From positions 82,629 to 146,628 of the forward strand of contig NZ_JAQMSD010000148.1 of NCBI RefSeq assembly GCF_028330525.1: DNA of 64,000 nt, written 5' to 3'. Under the pieces are notes generated by a model. It saw only the letters and a program-made list of their open reading frames with translations. It was not told where the DNA came from and searched no databases. Positions 58,372 through 64,000 of the stretch are shown here, in pieces. How positions within the stretch are numbered: position 1 is the stretch's first letter; each line of letters begins with the position of its first letter. The translations under genes were made by a program, and so were the position numbers. The DNA is from Spirulina sp. CS-785/01. GTDB lineage: Bacteria; Cyanobacteriota; Cyanobacteriia; Cyanobacteriales; Spirulinaceae.

Positions 58372-58881
58372 TTACTGTTCATGGTTCATAATTTGCTGTT
58401 TCAATGCCTCCAAACCTGCCCAACGACTATCAATTTTAGGGTCTTCTGTCTGTTGAGGTTGCACAATACCAGGGCAATTTTCCCCACAGATTTGCTGTAG
58501 AGGTAACTCTAGACTCAATTGTTCATAGACCCAGAGATCGGGTTCAAAATAGCCATCTGGGGCAAGGGTTTCAGTTCCTTCATCCCCTAGGAGTTCTTTC
58601 TCCCCCGAATCCGGGAACTCAGACTCCGCAGCATTTAACCAAATTAATTCTGTTTTTTCGACTTTTAAACGATGATTATAATGCTGTAAACAGCGATGAC
58701 ACACCAATGTTGTGATTGTCTCCACTGTTCCACTTACTTCGAGATAGTTTCCCTGATGCGTCACCAACAACTCCCCCCGAACCGGGGTTAGGGTTTCTAA
58801 CCCCTCAATTAATTGATTAATTTCGAGATGTTCGCTTTGGTTGGGGGCTTTAAGCAGTTGGGGAAGATAAATCGGTTGCAT
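58372..58881 (-). CDS. YceD family protein (DUF177)
   Basis: DUF177/YceD proteins are linked to 23S rRNA accumulation in bacteria and plants. The roughly 169 residues carry CHRCLQHYNHRL, a CxxC pair, near residue 72, YEQLSLELPLQQICGENCPG with further Cys, and DSRWAGLEALKQQIM at the end. ATG 58881 (MQPIYLPQLLKAP) is the start, as the upstream residues do not match the family. Confidence 0.88.
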   Translation of the reverse strand: MQPIYLPQLLKAPNQSEHLEINQLIEGLETLTPVRGELLVTHQGNYLEVSGTVETITTLVCHRCLQHYNHRLKVEKTELIWLNAAESEFPDSGEKELLGDEGTETLAPDGYFEPDLWVYEQLSLELPLQQICGENCPGIVQPQQTEDPKIDSRWAGLEALKQQIMNHEQ

Positions 58882-58979
58882 GGTAATTTTTGCCGACAGT
58901 CTCTTATAGCAGTAATCAGTAATCAATGTCCGAAGGCAGAGGGCAGATGTTGGATGAAGGAGAAAGTTCCCCTAAGAAT

Positions 58980-59037
58980 AAGGTCAGAAACTAATCATAA
59001 TCAGGCTTTTAGCTAATTTTAGGCGATTTTTAGTTTC
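58980..59037. repeat. 58-bp dispersed repeat, copy 2
   Basis: Same family as 53319-53376, about 80 percent identical by direct reading. It lies between the DUF177 gene and jag. Confidence 0.75.
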
Positions 59038-59087
59038 ACCGAGAGTTAATAGTTCGGCAGGAGTGCGCTGACAAGGGAAGGAGTGGC

Positions 59088-59567
59088 CTAGTCTCGCAGT
59101 CGGATATAGAGATGGCGATGGGGTTCTGAACCGCGACTTTCGGTAATTAAATCGGTGGCATCTTTGAGGAGATGATGAACTTGTCGTCTTTCCGCTGCCG
59201 AGAGAGAGGACATTTCCACTTCTTCCCCTGATCTTCGCACTTGTTGCACCACATCTTCAACCAAGGCGAGGAGTTCGGCCTGTCGTTTGACCCGATAGTT
59301 GGCAATTTCTACGGTAAAGGGTTGTTGTTGTTCTCTTTCTCTGCCTAGGTTTTGGGTGGTATTGAGCAAATATTGAATTGCGTCGATGGTTTTACCCCGT
59401 TCTCCGATTAAGGTTTCTATTTGTTCGGGGGTTAATTGCTCGTCTTCAATGGTTAACCAGCAAACGCCGTCTGCTTCGGGTTCAGTTAGGGTGACGGGGG
59501 TGGGACATCCCAGTAGGGTGACGAGTTTTTCTAACCAGTCTTGACCGTTTTTTTGTAGTTCCTTCAC
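59088..59567 (-). CDS. Jag/KhpB-like RNA-binding protein
   Basis: The 159 residues contain a KH domain (about 50-110, TPEQIETLIGERGKTIDAIQYLLN) and a C-terminal R3H domain (about 112-155, SLSAAERRQVHHLLKDATDLITESRGSEPHRHLYI). KhpB-like proteins bind RNA and affect cell growth. The KH GxxG loop (GERG) is present. The gene follows yidC on the minus strand, the usual order rnpA-yidC-jag. ATG 59567. Confidence 0.92.
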   Translation of the reverse strand: MKELQKNGQDWLEKLVTLLGCPTPVTLTEPEADGVCWLTIEDEQLTPEQIETLIGERGKTIDAIQYLLNTTQNLGREREQQQPFTVEIANYRVKRQAELLALVEDVVQQVRRSGEEVEMSSLSAAERRQVHHLLKDATDLITESRGSEPHRHLYIRLRD

Positions 59568-59701
59568 TTTTTCAATAAACAGTAATCAGTAAACAGTTTC
59601 TTAACAGTGAATCCTTTTGGGTCTGGTAATGAGAATGGAGGTTAGAGTGGCTGTTTGGCCATCCCTTCACCCCCATCTCAGTTGACAATCAATTGGTTGG
59701 T

Positions 59702-60871
59702 TTATCCTGATGTCTTTTCTTTTTTCTTAGACCGTTTTTGTTTTTCAAAAGGCAAGGTTTCTCGACCTTGGGCTTTTTTCTCGGCTTTTTCCTGTTGCTC
59801 GACCAGTTTTTGTAAATTTTCCGGTAAGGGTTCGCGCATCAAGATAAAGGTTTGGGCGGTTTGGAAAATATTGGCAGACACCATGTACATTAAAACCCCG
59901 GCAGGGAGTGGGAAGATTAAAAACATCCCGGTAAAGATAAGTGGGGTGATTTTACTGATGGTTTGCTGTTGTTGACTGTTGGGGTCTGAGGAGTTGCTTT
60001 GGGAGGAGTTGGTCAGGTTTTGGCTGAGGTAGGTACTCAAGCCAAAGAATAAGACCATGGTGACGATATCCCAGTGGATTGTTCCGTCTGCTCCGGTTGC
60101 CCCGACGCGACCGAGGGCTTTAATAAAGAGAAAGCCTTCGTTGGCGGCTAGACCGGGGATTTTGCCTTCGATGGTGGCTTCTCCGGGGGCTAGGGCGACC
60201 AGTTGGCCTTGTTCGTTGATTGATACTCGGTCTTCCCCTTTGATGACTTTCCATTGGGGTTGAATGGGTTCGTCTGCTTCTCGGTTAACGAGGGTGTTGA
60301 GGGCTTTTCCTTCGGGGGTTTGGAATTCGAGGGCGGTTTTTTGACCGACAACTAATTTATCCCCAGAGGGCAGAATGGCGGAGACGGGATAGTGAGACCC
60401 TTCATCGAGGTAGATGTTTTGGGGGTCGGTGGAGTAGATGGCCGGTTGAATTTGTTCGATCTGCTCTCTGGGGAAAATGTCCACATCAACGGTGTAGTTG
60501 ATGTCCGCGAAGGGGGAGCCCCGTAGGGTGGTGAATAGGGCCCAGAGGATGGGGAGTTGCAGAAAGAGGGGAAGGCATCCGGCTAAGGGGTTGCCAAATT
60601 CTTTGTAAATGCCTCCCATTTCTTCTTGGAGTTTTTTGGGGTCGTCTTTGTAGCGTTCTTGAACTTCTTTAACGCGCTTTTGCATTACGGGTTGGGCAAT
60701 GCGGGTGCGTCTCATGCTGCGAATTGATTTGGCACTGAGGGGGGAGACGGCAAAGCGAATCACTAGGGTCAGTGCGATAATTGCAAATCCGTAGCTTGGC
60801 ACAATCCCATGAAAGAAATCAAGGATTGGCAGCATGATGTTGGTGGAAATAAAGCCGATACCTAAATCCAT
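59702..60871 (-). CDS. yidC: Membrane protein insertase YidC
   Basis: YidC inserts membrane proteins alone or with the Sec translocon; in cyanobacteria it serves plasma and thylakoid membranes. The 389 residues have helices at about 15-40 ([28 protein letters not shown]), the charged cytoplasmic loop ([23 protein letters not shown]), and helices from 90 on ([21 protein letters not shown]). A long periplasmic insert (about 120-270), as in cyanobacteria, and last helices (about 270-360) follow. The tail is basic. ATG 60871. Confidence 0.95.
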   Translation of the reverse strand: MDLGIGFISTNIMLPILDFFHGIVPSYGFAIIALTLVIRFAVSPLSAKSIRSMRRTRIAQPVMQKRVKEVQERYKDDPKKLQEEMGGIYKEFGNPLAGCLPLFLQLPILWALFTTLRGSPFADINYTVDVDIFPREQIEQIQPAIYSTDPQNIYLDEGSHYPVSAILPSGDKLVVGQKTALEFQTPEGKALNTLVNREADEPIQPQWKVIKGEDRVSINEQGQLVALAPGEATIEGKIPGLAANEGFLFIKALGRVGATGADGTIHWDIVTMVLFFGLSTYLSQNLTNSSQSNSSDPNSQQQQTISKITPLIFTGMFLIFPLPAGVLMYMVSANIFQTAQTFILMREPLPENLQKLVEQQEKAEKKAQGRETLPFEKQKRSKKKEKTSG

Positions 60872-61014
60872 TCGTCTGTTTCAGCCTGCTTGTGTTTACG
60901 ATTCGAGTGGGGAAGGAAGCGTTGGCCAGGGGGTGAGTTCGTTAAGGGGTTTTTGGTCTTAACTGAATAATCTAGCCTGTTCTTTAACCTGCTTGTTTTT
61001 GGAAACAGGGTGAA

Positions 61015-61407
61015 CTAACTTTTAATGGTTTCTAAGGATAACCCGGTTTTGTCTGCTGCTTTTTCAGCGATATAGTCATAAATTTCCCGATGACGCGGAA
61101 TGGCACGCATTTCTAGACGTGACCGATCGCGGAGGGTGACAACAATATCCCCCCAAAGCCCTATCCCTCTTGATACTTTGACAATTTTAACAATTTCTGA
61201 ATAAATCACATCCGTGCGATCGCGCCCTTGCCAACCGCCTGTAATCGAAATCCGGCGATCGGTAATCCGATAGCGCAGCCACAAGGCCCGTACAATCGCA
61301 CCCACGGTTAAGGGAAGGCAAATGACGGTAAATCCGAGCAAAATATTAATGATCAAATCCCCAATATGAGGGCCTCCCTCATAAAAGGCGGTTTCTTTAA
61401 TGCCCAT
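61015..61407 (-). CDS. PH domain-containing membrane protein
   Basis: The 130 residues have a helix pair at about 17-48 (GDLIINILLGFTVICLPLTVGAIVRALWL), followed by a bacterial PH-like domain (about 50-120) with YRITDRRISITGG, DVIYSEIVKIVKVSRGIGLWGDIVVTLRDRS and HREIYDYI. Function unknown; membrane location is likely. It overlaps the rnpA stop by 11 bases and sits between rnpA and yidC, where yidD is in many bacteria. Confidence 0.85.
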   Translation of the reverse strand: MGIKETAFYEGGPHIGDLIINILLGFTVICLPLTVGAIVRALWLRYRITDRRISITGGWQGRDRTDVIYSEIVKIVKVSRGIGLWGDIVVTLRDRSRLEMRAIPRHREIYDYIAEKAADKTGLSLETIKS

Positions 61408-61762
61408 TCAAGACCTCGGCTTTTCTTAACAACTGTTCTAATTCTCGCAAAAAATGTTCATATTCGCACTCTCGCGCTTTGGGTTTTACCCCAATAATCA
61501 ATTTTTGCCCCGGTTTCAGGGAGGGTAAGAAGTCTTGCAGGATAGCCCGAATTTGGCGTTTAATCCGATTGCGGAGGGTGGCTTTTTTACTCACCTTTTT
61601 CCCCACTACAATGCCAATCTGCGGCGGAGTCAAGCCGAAAGAATCTTGGTCTGTACTCCATTTCCGCAACACCAAATATCGCCCATGGTGACAAGTTCCC
61701 TGTTTATAGACTCTTTGGAAGTCTCGCCAGTGTTTGAGTCGATTAAGTTTAGGGAGTCCCAC
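61397..61762 (-). CDS. rnpA: Ribonuclease P protein component
   Basis: RnpA helps the RNase P RNA to cut the 5' leader of pre-tRNAs. The 121 residues show LNRLKHWRDFQRVYKQG at the start and GIVVGKKVSKKATLRNRIKRQIRAILQ, the RNR-like signature with the substrate-binding Arg and Lys. Start ATG 61762 is usual. rpmH lies upstream on the same strand, as in many bacteria. The region between holds AGTAATC heptamers. Confidence 0.95.
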   Translation of the reverse strand: MGLPKLNRLKHWRDFQRVYKQGTCHHGRYLVLRKWSTDQDSFGLTPPQIGIVVGKKVSKKATLRNRIKRQIRAILQDFLPSLKPGQKLIIGVKPKARECEYEHFLRELEQLLRKAEVLNGH

Positions 61763-61769
61763 CCGTATA

Positions 61770-61860
61770 TCAGTAATCAGTAATCAGCAATCAGTAACTG
61801 TTACCAGTAATCAGTAACTGTTACCTGTTACCAGTCATTAGTAATCTGTTGGAAAAGGGT
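61770..61860. repeat. AGTAATC/AGTAACT heptamer repeat tract
   Basis: Several copies of 7-bp units of AGTAATC and ACTGTTACC kind lie between rpmH and rnpA. Confidence 0.75.
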
Positions 61861-61996
61861 TTATAGCATATTACGCTATATTTGTCAAGTTTTTGTTGAC
61901 TCTTAAATAGCCCAAGTTAGAGGCCAAGGGAAGGAAGGGCAATTGACCTCTAGCGGCAGAGAATCAGCCGACTGATGATTGTCTTGAGGACTCGCA

Positions 61997-62134
61997 TTAA
62001 ACAGATAAACGATGCCGTCCTTTGCGACGACGGGCATTGAGGACACGACGGCCATTTTTAGTCCGCATCCGGGCCCGAAAGCCGGATTTTCTCTTTTGTT
62101 TGCGGTTCGTTCCTCCTAAAGTGCGCTGTGTCAC
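61997..62134 (-). CDS. rpmH: 50S ribosomal protein L34
   Basis: L34 is a 45-residue basic ribosomal protein. The translation from GTG 62134 reads [18 protein letters not shown], then [21 protein letters not shown], and ends HRLSV. AAGGAGA stands nine bases before the start. TLGGTN-K-RKSGFR and the [14 protein letters not shown] part are characteristic. rnpA lies downstream. Confidence 0.98.
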   Translation of the reverse strand: MTQRTLGGTNRKQKRKSGFRARMRTKNGRRVLNARRRKGRHRLSV

Positions 62135-62246
62135 GGTTGCTCTCCTTGCTGAGTGAATAGCTTGCTAAAGGTACACTTTTGCGCTAAGGCTCAAAAGTCA
62201 CAGTCTCCTATCATAACATCCTTGTGGAGTTGTGGCGAGGGGGGAT

Positions 62247-62489
62247 TTAACTAAAGTGACGTTTGAAGCGGGGATCGATGCGATCGCGCTTTTGCAAATT
62301 ACAATCCCGACATAGGGTTTGTAGGTTACTTAAATCATTTGCTCCCCCTTTAGCAAGGGGGATAATATGATCCACTTGAAGAATTGTGTCTTGTTTACTT
62401 TTCCCACACCCACAACAGCGAAAATTATCCCGTTGTAAGACAAATTGACGCACTTCAGGAGGAATTGGGATTCGAGGAGTTTTTGCCAT
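62247..62489 (-). CDS. HNH endonuclease domain protein
   Basis: The 80 residues are a compact HNH nuclease: PPEVRQFVLQRDNFRCCGCGKS, with CxxC zinc ligands, then QVDHIIPLAKGGANDLSNLQTLCRDCNLQKRDR. It has the catalytic His in VDHIIPLAKGG and the last zinc Cys pair in CRDC. Role unknown; such small proteins occur in mobile or repair contexts. ATG 62489 gives the family start. It faces no partner on the same strand. Confidence 0.9.
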   Translation of the reverse strand: MAKTPRIPIPPEVRQFVLQRDNFRCCGCGKSKQDTILQVDHIIPLAKGGANDLSNLQTLCRDCNLQKRDRIDPRFKRHFS

Positions 62490-62493
62490 TTTC

Positions 62494-62640
62494 ACAATTA
62501 ACAATTAACAATCAACAATCAACAATTAACAATTAACAATCAACAATCAACAATGGCTCTTTGTTCTTTGTTCTTCCCCATCTTCCCCATCTTCCCCATT
62601 ATCCATTATCAATTATCCATTGTCCATTACCCGCTCTCCA
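62494..62640. repeat. AACAATT/AACAATC and CCCCATCTT repeat tracts
   Basis: Nine or more 7-bp units of AACAATT/AACAATC (62494-62555), a CTTTGTT direct duplication, and CCCCATCTT and ATTATCC units (62576-62640). Confidence 0.85.
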
Positions 62641-62704
62641 CTTATTGAAAAAGACTAGCAATTATCCTAAAGTAAATAATTGCAAGTTATTTTAAATAAG
62701 CCCC

Positions 62705-63703
62705 TTGTCTGCTTCGAGATACTTACTCAACCGTCGCCAACTCTTGGGTTGGGGGTTAATGGGGGTTGGTGTGATGGGATTGGCCGCTTATGCGCGATCG
62801 CAATGGCCCAAAAACCCTCCCCTCGCCAAAATCCCCCCCCTCCCAGACACCGAAACCCCAGACTTGAGTTTCAACCCCATGGAACTCTTGCGGGACTTTG
62901 ATTATGGCACAGTCAAGCAAGAAAATGGCCGCTTAATTCGGGAATTTGAAGTCACCGCCAATAGTCACACCCTACAACTCAATCGTGCTATCTCCTTTGT
63001 CACCTGGAGTCTCAATGGCCGCGTCCCCGGCCCCACCCTCCGGGCCAAAGAAGGGGAAACCATCCGCATCATCTTCCATAACGAAGACGGCCATTCTCAC
63101 ACCCTCCACTTTCATGGCACACACCCCGATGAAATGGATGGGATTAAACCCGTATTACACGGAGAAAGCACCATTTACGAATTTGAAGCCAAACCCTACG
63201 GAGTCCACCCCTATCATTGCCATGTAGCCCCCGTCACGCGCCATATCAGCAAAGGATTATATGGCTTATTGATTATTGATCCTCCCGAAAGTCGTCCCCC
63301 TGCCGATGAAATGGTGTTAGTAATGGGGGGATATGACCTAGACAACAACGAAAAAAACGACCTCTACACCTTTAACGGGTTTCCCAACTATTACCGAGAT
63401 CATCCCATTCCTATCTATCAAAATCAGCTAGTCCGTCTCTATCTCCTGAACATGATTGAATATGACCCCGCCGTCACCTTTCATATTCACGCCAATATTT
63501 TCCAAGTTTATCGCACGGGACGCAGTTTAACCCCCGATGAGGAGACAGATGTGATCACCATGGGAACAGCAGAACGACATATTTTAGAGTTTTCCTACAG
63601 TGATCCGGGGTTGTATATGTTCCATCCTCACCAAGATTTTATTGCAGAAGCTGGATGTATGGGCTTTTTTGAGGTACGTTCTCATCAGACTGAGGAGAGT
63701 TAA
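62705..63703 (+). CDS. Two-domain multicopper oxidase
   Basis: The 332-residue protein has a likely twin-arginine signal (NRRQLLGWGLMGVG) and two cupredoxin domains. The first has SHTLHFHGTHPDEMDG and HPYHCHVAPVTRHISKGLYG, the second TFHIHANIFQVYR and MFHPHQDFIAEAGCMGFFEV. These HxH, HCH and HPH motifs supply type 1 and type 2/3 copper ligands. It may oxidise metals or phenols outside the cytoplasm. Start TTG 62705 keeps the signal complete. The Gly-Glu lipoprotein follows 78 bases later. Confidence 0.88.
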   Translation: MSASRYLLNRRQLLGWGLMGVGVMGLAAYARSQWPKNPPLAKIPPLPDTETPDLSFNPMELLRDFDYGTVKQENGRLIREFEVTANSHTLQLNRAISFVTWSLNGRVPGPTLRAKEGETIRIIFHNEDGHSHTLHFHGTHPDEMDGIKPVLHGESTIYEFEAKPYGVHPYHCHVAPVTRHISKGLYGLLIIDPPESRPPADEMVLVMGGYDLDNNEKNDLYTFNGFPNYYRDHPIPIYQNQLVRLYLLNMIEYDPAVTFHIHANIFQVYRTGRSLTPDEETDVITMGTAERHILEFSYSDPGLYMFHPHQDFIAEAGCMGFFEVRSHQTEES

Positions 63704-63781
63704 CCTAAATTATTGACAGTAAATTGCATTTAGTTCTAGGCTATTGGTTGTAATTTTCAAGAAGTAACTAGCAATAATATC

Positions 63782-64000
63782 ATGGCAAAATCTCTCAAAC
63801 CCGTAGAACTCTTTTTAGCAGTTGGTTTAACCGTAACTCTGGGGGCCTGTGGTACACCTCCTGAAGGCGGTGAAGGCGGCGAAGGTGGCGAAGCGGCGAC
63901 TGAGCAAGTTGAGACTGAAGGCGGCGAAGGTGGCGAAGGCGGTGAAGGTGGCGAAGGCGGTGAAGGTGGCGAAGCGGCGACTGAGCAAGTTGAGACTGAA
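63782..64000 (+). CDS. Gly-Glu repeat lipoprotein (partial, cut by window end)
   Basis: The start, MAKSLKPVELFLAVGLTVT followed by LGACG, gives a signal peptide with a lipobox (LGAC), so the mature protein is likely membrane-attached by Cys-22. The next part is built from GGE triplets and a nine-residue AATEQVETE element, in an 81-base repeat (63920-64000, part of a copy before). Only 73 codons are seen; the rest lies outside the window. It is acidic and could bind cations. No function is known to me. It follows a multicopper oxidase gene. Confidence 0.75.
   Translation, partial: MAKSLKPVELFLAVGLTVTLGACGTPPEGGEGGEGGEAATEQVETEGGEGGEGGEGGEGGEGGEAATEQVETE

Noticed and set aside
61397..62134. 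Replication origin near rpmH-rnpA
   Set aside because: No dnaA or dnaN gene and no cluster of DnaA boxes is seen here; the cluster is not a reliable origin mark in cyanobacteria.

Overview
The window is a stretch of a cyanobacterial chromosome. The evidence is the protein set: Ycf33/DUF751, Ycf46-like AAA ATPase, DUF1816, DUF1824, DUF3110, DUF502, a SigC-type group 2 sigma factor and three Uma2 proteins. Frequent GCGATCGC (HIP1) octamers and many 7-bp tandem repeats between genes, as in filamentous cyanobacteria, agree. The genus cannot be fixed from the sequence alone.

Layout. 0-10 kb: rbfA and a Ycf33-like gene, a TauE exporter, an ammonium transporter with a perfect NtcA-type site upstream, an SGNH hydrolase, a membrane coiled-coil protein, a truncated DUF262 gene, a phosphoketolase and a phosphoribosyltransferase. 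10-20 kb: Uma2, tRNA-Ala, trhO, an AI-2E family protein, a compact colicin-E5-like RNase/immunity-like pair in AT-rich DNA, an O-methyltransferase, a phosphodiesterase, an FHA-cyclase, nusB, DUF502 and a site-2 protease. 20-36 kb: peptidoglycan and amino sugar genes (murQ, VanX-like, nagA), yidD, a VTE5-like kinase, a decayed cytosine methyltransferase, a TIGR03943 membrane protein with an Ig/propeller protein, a dynamin-like GTPase, hydrogenase maturation genes (hypA, hypB, protease), and a decayed GNAT gene. 36-50 kb: purE, FHA-GAF-cyclase, aldo/keto reductase, YjbQ, a sugar nucleotidyltransferase, scpA, pdxH, a VWA protein, a hydrolase whose start lies in a 45-bp tandem repeat, rlmB-mrnC, a STAS protein and carA. 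50-64 kb: sigC, a peptidoglycan-binding protein, an orphan TnpB element, two SH3 proteins, the Ycf46-like/DUF177/jag/yidC/PH/rnpA/rpmH cluster, an HNH protein, a multicopper oxidase and the start of a Gly/Glu-repeat lipoprotein cut by the window end.

How genes work together: rpmH-rnpA-PH-yidC-jag is the conserved translation and membrane insertion cluster. mrnC-rlmB act on 23S rRNA. hypA-hypB and the protease mature a NiFe hydrogenase whose structural genes are not here. murQ, nagA and the VanX-like peptidase can feed cell wall recycling.

The most interesting items are the E5-type RNase/immunity-like pair, the 45-bp repeats that copy the start of a hydrolase gene, the orphan TnpB with an altered RuvC-III residue, the multicopper oxidase/Gly-Glu lipoprotein pair, and a dense set of dispersed palindromes and heptamer repeats. 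Functions are assigned from remembered family features; no database search was run.
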